From NCBI GenBank assembly GCA_965658445.1, contig CBFHSF010000010.1, positions 1 through 64,000 of the forward strand: DNA of 64,000 nt. The letters are read 5' to 3'. The notes under the pieces are model-generated. The model ran no database searches. It was not told the origin of the DNA and was given only the letters and a program-made list of their open reading frames with translations. Every line of letters starts with the position of its first letter. Position 1 is the stretch's first letter. The DNA is from CBFHSF01 sp965658445. Lineage in GTDB: Bacteria > Bacteroidota > Bacteroidia > Flavobacteriales > Schleiferiaceae. Of this stretch, positions 43,950 to 52,201 are shown piece after piece. Position numbers and translations under genes: made by a program.

Positions 43950-43979
43950 TTGTAAGGAATCAAAAAAATGGTATTTTTG
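43950..43979 (+). promoter_or_regulatory. Promoter of the TPR protein gene
   Basis: TTG at 43950-43952, 19-bp spacer, TATTTTTG at 43972-43979, close to the Bacteroidota consensus. It lies inside the open frame upstream of ATG 44001 and so settles that start. Confidence 0.7.
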
Positions 43980-44000
43980 CGACCTATCAAAAAAGACGAG

Positions 44001-44690
44001 ATGAGTAAGAACAAACAAGCCAACAATAACGAAGAGGTTTTTGAACAAGTAGAACAAAGCCTAAACAAAGTTGAGCAGTTTATCGAAGACAACAGTCAAA
44101 ACCTATTGTACGTTTTGGGTGGAATCGCCGTACTTATTGTAGGATTTTGGAGCTACAACACCTACGTAGCTGAGCCTGCAGAAAGAGAAGCAGAGGCCGC
44201 AGCCTTTATGGCGCAAGTATATTTTGAGCAAGATTCTATGAAATTGGCTCTTGAAGGAAACATCAACAACCTTGGATTCTTGGATATTGCTGATGAGTAC
44301 TCTGGTACAGAAATGGGTAACCTTGCACATTACTACGCAGGCATGGCTTACTTGAATCTTGGTCAATACGAAAACGCAATTGGAGAGTTGGATCAATACT
44401 CATCTAGCGATGTGATTTTTGGAGCTCTTGCAGATGCTGCCATCGGAGATTGTTTCAACGAATTGAACCAGCCCAAGGACGCATTGGATTACTACAAAAG
44501 AGCATTGAGCACTGGCAAGAACGACTTGGTAACTCCTGGAGTTTTGAGAAAAGCGGCCCTTACTGCTCAAATGCTAGAGAAATACGGAGATGCTGCCAAC
44601 TACTGGAACCAATTGGCAACAGAATACTCAGAGAAACCAGAAGCTGTGGATGCTGCTAAATATGCAGCCTTGGCAGAATCTGCCAAATAA
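44001..44690 (+). CDS. Membrane-anchored TPR protein, YfgM-like
   Basis: Protein of 229 residues with a short basic/acidic N-terminus, one transmembrane helix (LLYVLGGIAVLIVGFWSY, about 36-56) and a periplasmic tetratricopeptide region with GNLAHYYAGMAYLNLGQYE and GDCFNELNQPKDALDYYKRA. The layout matches the YfgM-type ancillary SecYEG subunit, which helps secreted proteins leave the translocon. ATG 44001 is chosen because the upstream ATG at 43968 precedes the promoter's -7 element. It sits between recF (divergent) and ribH. Confidence 0.85.
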   Translation: MSKNKQANNNEEVFEQVEQSLNKVEQFIEDNSQNLLYVLGGIAVLIVGFWSYNTYVAEPAEREAEAAAFMAQVYFEQDSMKLALEGNINNLGFLDIADEYSGTEMGNLAHYYAGMAYLNLGQYENAIGELDQYSSSDVIFGALADAAIGDCFNELNQPKDALDYYKRALSTGKNDLVTPGVLRKAALTAQMLEKYGDAANYWNQLATEYSEKPEAVDAAKYAALAESAK

Positions 44691-44729
44691 TTGATCGAGT
44701 CAAGTACTCAGATCTAAAACGAATAAATT

Positions 44730-45224
44730 ATGGCAACGGAAGGAAACAATCTTTCCGCGTACGATAAGGAAAACCTACCCAAGGCCGAAGCCATGCGCTT
44801 CGGCCTTGTGGTTTCTGCGTGGAACGAAAACATTACCAACGGACTTTACAACGGTGCGGTAGAAGCCCTCAAAGACTTGGGTGCTTCTGATGACAACATC
44901 GAAAGAGTGGATGTACCTGGAAGTTTTGAACTGATTTACGGATGTAAATTGCTTTGCGAGAGCAATCAATTTAATGCCGTTATCGCCATTGGTTCTGTAA
45001 TCCAAGGAGAAACCAAACACTTTGATTTTGTTTGTAGCGGTGTCACCAATGGAATTCAGCAGCTCAACACTGAGGGAGATACTCCCGTAATTTTCTGCGT
45101 TCTTACGGACAACAATATGCAACAAGCCATTGAAAGATCGGGTGGAAAGCACGGAAACAAAGGAGTTGAAGCAGCAGTAGCTGCCGTTCAAATGGCCGCT
45201 TTAAGAGAAGAGTTTGGCAAGTAG
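44730..45224 (+). CDS. ribH: 6,7-dimethyl-8-ribityllumazine synthase
   Basis: Penultimate enzyme of riboflavin synthesis, condensing the diaminouracil with 3,4-dihydroxy-2-butanone phosphate; assembles into a hollow capsid-like shell. 164 residues. Motifs: GLVVSAWNENITNGLYNGA (substrate pocket with W/N), VDVPGSFELIYGCK, AVIAIGSVIQGETKHFDFV and VFCVLTDNN-type strand IFCVLTDNNMQQAIERSGGK with the catalytic His region. Normal length. It follows the TPR gene by 39 bp. Confidence 0.94.
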   Translation: MATEGNNLSAYDKENLPKAEAMRFGLVVSAWNENITNGLYNGAVEALKDLGASDDNIERVDVPGSFELIYGCKLLCESNQFNAVIAIGSVIQGETKHFDFVCSGVTNGIQQLNTEGDTPVIFCVLTDNNMQQAIERSGGKHGNKGVEAAVAAVQMAALREEFGK

Positions 45225-45346
45225 TTTTCCAAAATTCCCTACCTTGAGCCTACCGTTCTCCAAATAAATGAAAGGTTAGTAAACCTTTTTACCACTTGGG
45301 GGTTGGATGTTCATTTACACAACTATTAATTAAACAACTAAGCATC

Positions 45347-46192
45347 ATGAAAAAAATCTACATGGCCGCCTTGGCGCTGGCATTGTCCCTTCCCACTTGG
45401 GCCCAAGAACTTCCAGCACCATCGCCCAAAGCTAAAATCACACAGCGAGTAGGTTTAACCGATATCAATCTCGAGTACTCACGTCCAGGAGTTAATGGAA
45501 GAACCATTTTTGGTGACCTTGTGCCTTACGGCGAAATCTGGAGACTGGGTGCGAACAAAAACACCTTGATTTCATTTAATCACCCCGTTACTTGGAATGG
45601 TGAAATGGTTCCTGCAGGTACGTACTCTTTGTATGCTATCCCCAATGAAAACACTTGGACCATCATCCTAAACAGTGCGACTGAAAACTGGGGAACCAAC
45701 GGATACTCGCAAGACGCGGACATCGCGAGAACCGATGTAAACGTTACTGAGCACGCCATGACTGAGCGCCTTTCTATTTCTATCGAAAACATGGGAATGG
45801 AATCAGGTGAAGTGATGATTGCTTGGGATAAAGTAAAAGTACTAGTACCCTTTACTGTGGACGTTCACACGTATGCAGAAGCCAATATCAAAGCTGCCAT
45901 CGAATCAGGCGAAGACAAGCACAGAGTACACAGAAATGCAGCCCAGTACTACCTTCAGTCAGGACGCAACGAGTTGGCGCTTAAGATGATTGAGCAAGCC
46001 GTTAAGGATCAAAACGCCAACTGGTACACTCACTTCATGAAAGGTCAAATCCTTCACGCCAACGGTTTGAACTCAGAGGCTTTAAAGTCCATGAACAAAG
46101 CCATTGAAATTGGTGAAAGAGAAGCCAAAGACGAAGGAAAAGAGTTCGGCTACCGCGTAATGATTGAACAAGAAATGAGAAAATATCAATAA
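45347..46192 (+). CDS. DUF2911 domain secreted protein
   Basis: Protein of 281 residues. ATG 45347 gives a signal peptide (KKIYMAALALALSLPTWAQ). The DUF2911 domain (about 22-165) has ITQRVGLTDINLEYSRPGVN, LVPYGEIWRLGANKNT and PAGTYSLYAIPNENTWTIIL. A C-terminal TPR-like helical hairpin region follows (KHRVHRNAAQYYLQSGRNEL). Very common in Bacteroidota, periplasmic, uncharacterised. It is followed by a strong terminator. Confidence 0.88.
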   Translation: MKKIYMAALALALSLPTWAQELPAPSPKAKITQRVGLTDINLEYSRPGVNGRTIFGDLVPYGEIWRLGANKNTLISFNHPVTWNGEMVPAGTYSLYAIPNENTWTIILNSATENWGTNGYSQDADIARTDVNVTEHAMTERLSISIENMGMESGEVMIAWDKVKVLVPFTVDVHTYAEANIKAAIESGEDKHRVHRNAAQYYLQSGRNELALKMIEQAVKDQNANWYTHFMKGQILHANGLNSEALKSMNKAIEIGEREAKDEGKEFGYRVMIEQEMRKYQ

Positions 46193-46229
46193 GTCTACAC
46201 GGTAGACTAATAGAATACTTCTTAAATTG

Positions 46230-46266
46230 AAGCGTCCCAAGCCTTGAGCTGGGACGCTTTTTTTTT
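46230..46266 (+). terminator. Terminator after the DUF2911 gene
   Basis: 10-bp stem AAGCGTCCCA/TGGGACGCTT with a loop and T tract to 46266. Confidence 0.88.
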
Positions 46267-46269
46267 GAA

Positions 46270-46951
46270 ATCTTTACCCAAATTAGAACACTCACCATTC
46301 TTTTGGCCTCTTTTTTACTTTCGAGTTGTGGATACTTTTTGGTGGACAATTCTCTCGCCCCTCCTCCCCCCACTCGCACAGGGAATGGATTGGTTGTTTC
46401 TGGGTATGCTTCTCAAGTTCCCACGGTAACTTCTGATGCGCTAGAGTCCGTTCCTACTTATCAAGTACTCGGTGCGGAATGGGGGTATCAATTTTCGGAT
46501 AGAAACTAAATGGGCTTGTTTTTTCAGCACGATGAAAACAATGGCTTTGCCGCACGTAGTGCGCTTTCCGTTAAAGGATGGTTTCGTCTCAACGGCCAAC
46601 CCAAAAAATGGAATCATTGGATGGGGTTTGGACTGGGAACGAGCTGGTATGATTTGTACAAGCCAAGTTTAGATGACCCGGACAAGGGTTGGCTGATTTA
46701 TCAGCAGTTTCGCTACGCAGCGAGGTATAACATTACTGAGGATTTTTCTGGATACATCGGAACCAATACGGGATTTGGATTTAGCGGAGTCAGCGCCTAC
46801 CTCAACAGCACGGCCACTTTGGGATTGCAATACGCAATTTTCAAAACACTTTTTTGCGACAGTTGCGTGCAATTACGGGATTACCTCAGCGGGAGAAGAC
46901 CAATGGTATGATACACCGGGATTTCAGATTGGTGGGAGTGTGAGGTTTTAA
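46270..46951 (+). pseudogene. Broken lipoprotein/outer-membrane-like protein, copy 1
   Basis: The frame begins with a lipoprotein signal (TILLASFLLSSCGY) and runs to an in-frame TAA at 46507-46509 after GAEWGYQFSDRN. It then continues in the same frame with beta-barrel-like strands (WMGFGLGTSWYD, YIGTNTGFGFSGVSAYL). A run of six T at 46850-46855 shifts the frame; with five T it would read on to the natural end GFQIGGSVRF, TAA at 46949. No good start codon is seen: TTG 46303 is inside the signal, so the left edge is approximate. Compared with copy 2, the stop replaces a tyrosine (SNKDY there, SDRN-stop here). Likely dead in this sequence, unless the lesions are assembly errors. Confidence 0.72.
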
Positions 46952-46954
46952 GAC

Positions 46955-47283
46955 AGTGAGTAGTGAACAGTGAGCAGTGAGCAGTGAGCAGTGAGCGGTG
47001 GGGAATGAGGAATCAAGAAGGAAAAAGGAATGAGGAATTAGGTTTTAATTCATTCATACTTTCCGGAATTGTAATAATTATGATTTCCTTTTTTCCTTAT
47101 TCCTTTTTCCTTCTTCGTTTTTTCGAATTGTGTCGTCTGTAAACGGTTGCTTGACGGGTTTCAATTCGCGAAAGTCGTAGCTTGAGACAGGGGACAGGGG
47201 TGTGGCCCCTGTTTGTAGGGCGTTGAAGTGTTTTTTCTGCTCACTCCCGATATCCATCGGAACAGGTCCTCACTGCTCACTAA
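46955..47283. mobile_element. Candidate non-autonomous element or repeat block with terminal inverted repeats
   Basis: AGTGAGCAGTGAG at 46969-46981 matches CTCACTGCTCACT at 47269-47281 exactly in inverse. The left end contains four further 7-bp AGTGAGC-type units. Inside, a second exact 17-bp inverted pair lies at 47015-47031 and 47099-47115 (AAGAAGGAAAAAGGAAT). A G/C-rich hairpin region follows (GACAGGGGACAGGGGTGTGGCCCC near 47187-47210) and CCCGAT/ATCGG at 47246-47260, both resembling motifs at 5400-5640. It codes nothing and lies between two broken paralogues. MITE-like or repeat-island origin is inferred; target-site duplication is not evident. Confidence 0.5.
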
Positions 47284-47380
47284 CAAAACTTTCCCCTCCC
47301 TATTTCATCATTCATTCCAAATCTCCTAACTTTCCCCAAGCTAAATGCTCTATTTAAACAGGCTCTCAAACCTCCTGACC

Positions 47381-48091
47381 ATGAAACTCAAAAACCTCAG
47401 CTCTTACCTACTCATTGCCTCTTCACTTTTCTTGTCTAGTTGTGCTTCGTTTATGGTGGATTCTTCTATGTCCGTGACCCCCATTGACGCGGAAAAGGGA
47501 GACTTCACCGCTGGTGCCACCATTGATCGATTGCCCGTAATCACTACAGAGAGCATTCCCGATGACGCCAATTACGCTGTGGGTGTGGGTTTTGGTTATT
47601 CACTTTCTAACAAAGACTACCTCAGAATCAATGGCCAATTCGATATTTCTGACGAGAAATACCACGCCATTACGGGAAATCTTAGTTATTGGAGAGTTCT
47701 GAGCGAAGTGAATTAAGGAAGACATCTCTTGGGTTTTAAACTCAACTCCTCCTTTTGGGGCGCCAATGAGGCGGATTTAGAAAACTATTACGACGCCTAT
47801 GGAGTTCAATTGCAATATGCTTATCAACACTCCTTTGCTCCCAAAATGTATGGTCAGTTGGGAGCCAATTTGGGATATGGGTTTGTTCCCGCAGATATCG
47901 ATAATCAAGAGTACATGCTGATGTCTTCCATTCATGCGGGAGCAACGTACCGTGTATCGGATTACTTTGAGGTTCTGGCGGATGTCAACGGCTCTCTTAT
48001 CTTTTTTGAGTACGCCGAGTCAGGGAATGGTTTTACCAACTCCACGTATTTCTCCCCTGGATTCCAATTGGGCGGTCGCTTCTTATTCTAG
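47381..48091 (+). pseudogene. Broken lipoprotein/outer-membrane-like protein, copy 2
   Basis: ATG 47381 starts a lipoprotein signal (SYLLIASSLFLSSCAS) and a frame ending at TAA 47714-47716 after LSYWRVLSEVN. The same frame continues at once with GRHLLGFKLNSSFWG through beta-strand segments (FAPKMYGQLGANLGYGF, YRVSDYFEVLADVNGS) to GFQLGGRFLF, a barrel-like C-terminus. So the parts before and after the stop are one gene of about 236 residues with one nonsense codon (the restored residue is probably Gln or Lys). It is paralogous to copy 1 (SSC-x-F-x-VD-x-S, TESIP, GYSLSN, GF-x-x-GG). Function unknown, likely an outer-membrane-associated eight-strand barrel. Confidence 0.72.
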
Positions 48092-48137
48092 TTTTATTCT
48101 AGCCTTTTTCTAGTCTTTCATTTTGAAAAGCGTGTCG

Positions 48138-48145
48138 TACCTTTG
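48138..48145 (+). promoter_or_regulatory. TAnnTTTG element placed for a leaderless mnmE transcript
   Basis: TACCTTTG ends four bases before the ATG at 48150, the same spacing as before 18410. A TTTTG lies further upstream (48121-48125) at shorter than normal spacing. Confidence 0.55.
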
Positions 48146-48149
48146 CGCC

Positions 48150-49511
48150 ATGCAAGAAACCATTGTTGCCATTACAACGCCTCCGGGCATGGGAGCCATT
48201 GCGGTTCTAAGACTTTCTGGGAAGACAGCCATTGAGGTTGCTGACAAAGTCTTTAGAGGAAAAAATCCATTGACAGGACAGAAGGGTTACACGGCTCATT
48301 TTGGAAAGATCATGGACGGCTCACGAGTAATCGATGAAGTAGTGGCGACGGTGTTCACCAATCCTCACTCCTACACGGGAGAGGACGTGGTAGAGATCAG
48401 CTGTCACGGCTCTACGTTTATTCAGAAGGAGTTGCTTCACCTCTTGCTGCGTTCCGGCGCTAGAATGGCTAAGCCTGGAGAGTTTACCTTGCGCGCCTTT
48501 GCCAATGGAAAGATGGATTTGAGTCAGGCAGAAGCTGTAGCTGACCTTATTAGCTCCGATGACGAAGCTTCTCACCAAGTGGCCATGCAACAAATGCGCG
48601 GTGGCTTTTCTGCGGAGATTTCTGTTCTGCGAGCAGAACTCATTGACTTTGCCTCTTTAATTGAATTGGAACTCGACTTCTCTGAGGAGGATGTGGAGTT
48701 TGCCGATAGATCGCGCTTACTATCGCTTTTGGGAAACATGGACGCCTTGCTAGAAAAACTGGTCAACAGCTTTGACTTGGGCAACGTAATCAAAGAGGGA
48801 ATTCCCGTGGCCATTGTAGGGGCTCCCAACGTAGGGAAGTCTACCCTCCTCAACGCCCTACTCAATGAAGAGCGCGCCATTGTCTCCGATATTGCAGGAA
48901 CCACTCGTGACACGGTAGAGGACGAAATTCACTTGGGAGGACTCACCTTCCGATTTATTGATACCGCGGGAATACGCGACACCACAGATACCATTGAGTC
49001 CATTGGAATCCAGCGTTCCTTTGAAAAAGTAGATGCCTCCAAAGTAGTTCTGTACTTATTTGACGCCTCAGAATACGGTCCCGAAACGGAAGAAAACATC
49101 GCCAAACTACAAACTCGAGCCGGCGCTAAACCATTAGTCATCGTAGCCAATAAGGCAGATAAACTCTCCAAACCCATTGAGTGGACCGTAGATCACGATC
49201 ACGTAATCAGCCTTTCGGCGAAAGCCAAAGAGGGCATAGAGTCCCTGCAAAACAAATTGTTGAGTTTGATAGAGACCGGTGCCTTAAAATCCGATGACAC
49301 CATTGTAACCAACTCCCGCCACTATGAAGCGCTTACCAAGGCCTTGGAGTCCATCCACCGAGTTCAAGACGGAGTGCACTCGGGAATCTCTGGAGATTTC
49401 TTGGCGCAGGACATCCGACAAGCGCTGTTCCACCTAGGAGAAATCACCGGCGAAGTAACCACCGATGATCTCCTGGGGAATATTTTTCAGAATTTCTGTA
49501 TTGGAAAGTAG
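48150..49511 (+). CDS. mnmE: tRNA uridine-5-carboxymethylaminomethyl(34) synthesis GTPase MnmE
   Basis: With MnmG it modifies the wobble uridine of several tRNAs. 453 residues. The N-terminal folate-binding domain has TPPGMGAIAVLRLSG, EISCHGSTFIQKELL and FTLRAFANGKMDL. The inserted G domain (about 215-375) has GAPNVGKSTLLNALL (G1), DIAGTTRDT (G2 region), DTAGIRDTTDTIE (G3) and VANKADKL (G4). The C-terminus ends in FCIGK, the catalytic C-x-G-K box. ATG 48150 is preferred to TTG 48123, because the promoter element lies between them. Confidence 0.95.
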   Translation: MQETIVAITTPPGMGAIAVLRLSGKTAIEVADKVFRGKNPLTGQKGYTAHFGKIMDGSRVIDEVVATVFTNPHSYTGEDVVEISCHGSTFIQKELLHLLLRSGARMAKPGEFTLRAFANGKMDLSQAEAVADLISSDDEASHQVAMQQMRGGFSAEISVLRAELIDFASLIELELDFSEEDVEFADRSRLLSLLGNMDALLEKLVNSFDLGNVIKEGIPVAIVGAPNVGKSTLLNALLNEERAIVSDIAGTTRDTVEDEIHLGGLTFRFIDTAGIRDTTDTIESIGIQRSFEKVDASKVVLYLFDASEYGPETEENIAKLQTRAGAKPLVIVANKADKLSKPIEWTVDHDHVISLSAKAKEGIESLQNKLLSLIETGALKSDDTIVTNSRHYEALTKALESIHRVQDGVHSGISGDFLAQDIRQALFHLGEITGEVTTDDLLGNIFQNFCIGK

Positions 49512-49512
49512 C

Positions 49513-50502
49513 CTACTCCTCCACTCTATACGATAGATTGGGAGCGTCGAGAGTCAACACTTTGTTGAGGAATAGCTTGTTTCCCGTCATGCCCCCCAAG
49601 TCCCCTCCAATGTTTGAGGCTTGGAGCATAAAGGCCTGAAGTTTATTGGGCCACTCGATGTAGGTCACATAGGTCAACGGAACCTCGATACCACCAAATT
49701 CAAAACGACCCGAACTGGGAGCATTGTGAATGACCACGCCATCTCCCCATGAATTTCCTTCAAACGTAGTTCGTTCAGAACCGGGAGTGGCCAAATCTTC
49801 AAAGGTGCTTTCGGCAACAATCAATTCAAAGGCACTGGATCCTGAATCGTACCACAAACTTGCCGGCTCTTCATTGAGAACAGCGGATAAAAAGACTTTG
49901 CGACCGTCAAAGGTCATTGGAAGGCTCTCATCGTCTAAGACATCGATGGGTTCAGATTCTGCAAGTGTGATGCGTTGGTTTTTGAAATCCATGGTCACCT
50001 TGTGTTTTTCGATAAAGTCAGAGCCTATGGTTCCCAACTTTATTATGGCTGTGGTATCTTCCCAATCAATGGGATTTCCCCTTCCTCTAAAGGTCAAGAA
50101 ATTAGCATGTATATCCGCGGTACCGACGTTAATATCCACATCATTGACTCTAAGAATGTTGTCAACGGTATCCAATTGAAACACATCACCAAACCTTTCA
50201 TTGATGGATTGGACTTTGGAAAGGTATAAAACGGTGGAATGCGCTCCAGTATCAAATTGCATGTAAAAGACTCTATCCACTCCGGGAATGGTTATCGGAA
50301 CAAACATGGCAATATTCTCTTCATGTACGCCATTGATGTCCATTCCCCGCCAAATAAAATCAACAGACTGACCCGAAGGTGTGACCGTTAATTGACTGGG
50401 AGGGGCTCCTAAAAATTTGTCTTTGAAATAAAAGTATCCACCCGTAGCGGAGACGATAATAAGAATCAAGAGAGTGAGAAGGATTCGCTTAATCCATTTC
50501 AT
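49513..50502 (-). CDS. Membrane-anchored aspartic-protease-like protein with two lobes
   Basis: Protein of 329 residues with one N-terminal transmembrane helix (ILLTLLILIIVSATGGYFYF) and an extracytoplasmic remainder. Lobe 1 has an aspartic-protease active-site loop FDTGAHST (about residue 83) and, later, the partner strand LGTIGSDFIEKHKVTMDF followed by NQRITLAES. Lobe 2 repeats the plan: WYDSGSSAFEL (about 217) and, near the end, MTGNKLFLNKVLTLDAPN. Two D-S/T-G loops with two matching flap-closing strands suggest an internal duplication as in pepsin. It may also be retropepsin-like with one degenerate lobe. Peptidase activity is untested. The mnmE gene ends two bases away on the opposite strand. 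Confidence 0.72.
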   Translation of the reverse strand: MKWIKRILLTLLILIIVSATGGYFYFKDKFLGAPPSQLTVTPSGQSVDFIWRGMDINGVHEENIAMFVPITIPGVDRVFYMQFDTGAHSTVLYLSKVQSINERFGDVFQLDTVDNILRVNDVDINVGTADIHANFLTFRGRGNPIDWEDTTAIIKLGTIGSDFIEKHKVTMDFKNQRITLAESEPIDVLDDESLPMTFDGRKVFLSAVLNEEPASLWYDSGSSAFELIVAESTFEDLATPGSERTTFEGNSWGDGVVIHNAPSSGRFEFGGIEVPLTYVTYIEWPNKLQAFMLQASNIGGDLGGMTGNKLFLNKVLTLDAPNLSYRVEE

Positions 50503-50582
50503 AGGACGATTGGCTTTTAGGTTATGGTTCAGTAGCAGATGCTACAAGATAGCCAATAAACCGATAGGCGCCTAGAAATTGA

Positions 50583-51050
50583 TCAAATCCCCATCAAATC
50601 CATTCGGCGAATCATTCCTCCGAGATGGGCGGTGTAGAGTATTATCAAAGTGTTTATTACGAGCAAAATGGCCATTACCCAACCAATCTTTGTATTGGGT
50701 TTTTCTTCCTGCAAAATACTCGCCCAGCACATAATGCCCAACAATCCAATCAAAACTTGAACCACAAAGGCAATGCGACCCCAGAGAGCGTGATCCTCAA
50801 CGTGGTCCTGTGGGTAGTCATTCAGAACGGTCTTGGTCCAATCAGCGGCCTCAGGGCCAGTAAAATAAGCGATGGAGGTTAGAATGGTTAGCACTATGAT
50901 TCCCGTGTAGGTTACCTTCCAGGGTTGAGAATCCATCTCTTGCCCCGTATTGCCCATGTTGCGAATGTTGCGAATGGCCGCATAAGCCAACAGGGGCGTC
51001 GCCAGAACGGGAAGGTGCACCAATACTATGTGAATCCAATTTGCTAACAT
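50583..51050 (-). CDS. DUF2231-like multi-pass membrane protein
   Basis: Inner-membrane protein of 155 residues with four predicted helices. Histidines sit in conserved-looking positions: WIHIVLVHLPVLATP in helix 1, VEDHALWGRIAF before helix 3 and YTAHLGGMIRRM near the end, consistent with heme b ligands in the DUF2231/cytochrome b-like group. That function is inferred. It follows the next gene (51081) by 30 bp on the same strand, so the two likely form an operon. Confidence 0.7.
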   Translation of the reverse strand: MLANWIHIVLVHLPVLATPLLAYAAIRNIRNMGNTGQEMDSQPWKVTYTGIIVLTILTSIAYFTGPEAADWTKTVLNDYPQDHVEDHALWGRIAFVVQVLIGLLGIMCWASILQEEKPNTKIGWVMAILLVINTLIILYTAHLGGMIRRMDLMGI

Positions 51051-51080
51051 GAATGCAAAATACGAAACGCGTCGTGGAAT

Positions 51081-51947
51081 TTACTTCTTCTCCGCTCCCG
51101 TCCCAATAGCTTCTTTGGGATCAATTCCCTGGTCTACCTTGTCGTAGTCCAAAGAAGAACCTCCCATACTGTGAGGAATCAGGTACACAACGGTCATTGC
51201 CAAGGCGGCCACGAGAACCGTTACACGGCTGATGCCTTCTTTTTTCTTCGGCTTAAAGCCGATAACCGCCAAGGCAAGGGCCCAAACAAGCCACATGATC
51301 AAAGTTTTGTTATCGGTAAAATCGCCTCCGTATGGAAAACCTGTCCAGTACTCGCCAAAAGCATACTTCTGAACAATGGGGCCTAAAATCATTCCTCCAA
51401 GCGTCATGGCAGAAAGTGCCACAACCACCCATTTTCTCATGGTGTTGGGATCCATCAAGGCACTCAAACCAGAGCGAATGCCAAAGATGATTACCAAAAT
51501 CATCATACATACATGAGGAATGAGAATGTAGTCGGGCACCGGATCTTTATATCTCAATACAATGTTGTCTTCCCCTTCTTCGGGAATCCTAAAGCTTTCT
51601 CCATTTGCGCTTCCGGTAATGTAGTACTCCATTTTTCCGGCAGAAGGTTGAACGGGAAGTTGTGCAGAAAACGCGCCGTCTTTTACTGCAAAATCAACAC
51701 TTGTAATTTCATCTTGGGTCAAGTAGCGCTTGTAGTGCATTGTGGCCGTGTAATCACCTGGAATTTGTGGCATCTCAACATTGGCACCACCAGTGGTCTC
51801 ATGAGTTCTAATGAGCTCGTACTTATAAGACTCTCCGGCGCTTTCAATTTTGCCTTTAAACTCATACGTTGGACCCGTGCTGCGTTGGTAAATCATGGCA
51901 GCGGCTGCCAAGAGAATAGATAAAACCCAAATTCCAATATTCTTCAT
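51081..51947 (-). CDS. Multi-pass membrane protein of unknown function
   Basis: Protein of 288 residues. One N-terminal helix, a periplasmic beta-rich domain (about 28-135: TATMHYKRYLTQDEITSVDF, FSAQLPVQPS, FRIPEEGEDNIVLRYKD), then four helices in the C-terminal half (YILIPHVCMMILVIIFGI, ALSAMTLGGMILGPIVQKYA, MWLVWALALAVIGF, VTVLVAALAMTVVYLIPHS). HVCMM and IPHSMGG hold histidines. I do not recognise a named family. It is linked to the DUF2231-like gene, so a shared membrane or redox role is plausible. Confidence 0.7.
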   Translation of the reverse strand: MKNIGIWVLSILLAAAAMIYQRSTGPTYEFKGKIESAGESYKYELIRTHETTGGANVEMPQIPGDYTATMHYKRYLTQDEITSVDFAVKDGAFSAQLPVQPSAGKMEYYITGSANGESFRIPEEGEDNIVLRYKDPVPDYILIPHVCMMILVIIFGIRSGLSALMDPNTMRKWVVVALSAMTLGGMILGPIVQKYAFGEYWTGFPYGGDFTDNKTLIMWLVWALALAVIGFKPKKKEGISRVTVLVAALAMTVVYLIPHSMGGSSLDYDKVDQGIDPKEAIGTGAEKK

Positions 51948-52163
51948 CCCCTGATGTATATGGTGTTAAATTGATATTGCAAGATTCGGATACAAAAATA
52001 TACCGAAAGATGTTAGTATGCTACCTTTTTACATAACAATTCAAAACCACGTTAAGTTTCTGAAAAACAAATGATTAAGCACTAAGAAAACACTCTCAAT
52101 ATTAAAATTCAAAAATAAAATACCTCCAAAAGATAGATTCAGATATTAATTAAATGTACTACC

Positions 52164-52171
52164 TATCTTTG
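52164..52171 (+). promoter_or_regulatory. TAnnTTTG promoter element before the 52202 operon
   Basis: TATCTTTG 30 bp before ATG 52202. Its position inside the frame opening at 52154 supports the downstream start. No clear -33 TTG is seen. Confidence 0.55.
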
Positions 52172-52201
52172 CGGCTCCAACTAAACGAAGAACTTGCGCT
52201 C

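Noticed and set aside
43913..44092. N-terminal extension of recF
   Set aside because: Sixty hydrophobic codons that run into the divergent TPR gene and its promoter; not homologous to RecF.
46510..46911. Frame starting with an ATG after a stop
   Set aside because: Same reading frame as the lipoprotein signal upstream; it is the second half of the broken copy 1 gene, and it loses its natural end by a T-run shift.
46960..46995. CRISPR-like repeat array
   Set aside because: Units are 7 bp in direct contact without spacers; a simple tandem array.
47729..48091. Frame starting after a TAA
   Set aside because: Continues the same frame as 47381-47713; second half of broken copy 2, not an independent gene.
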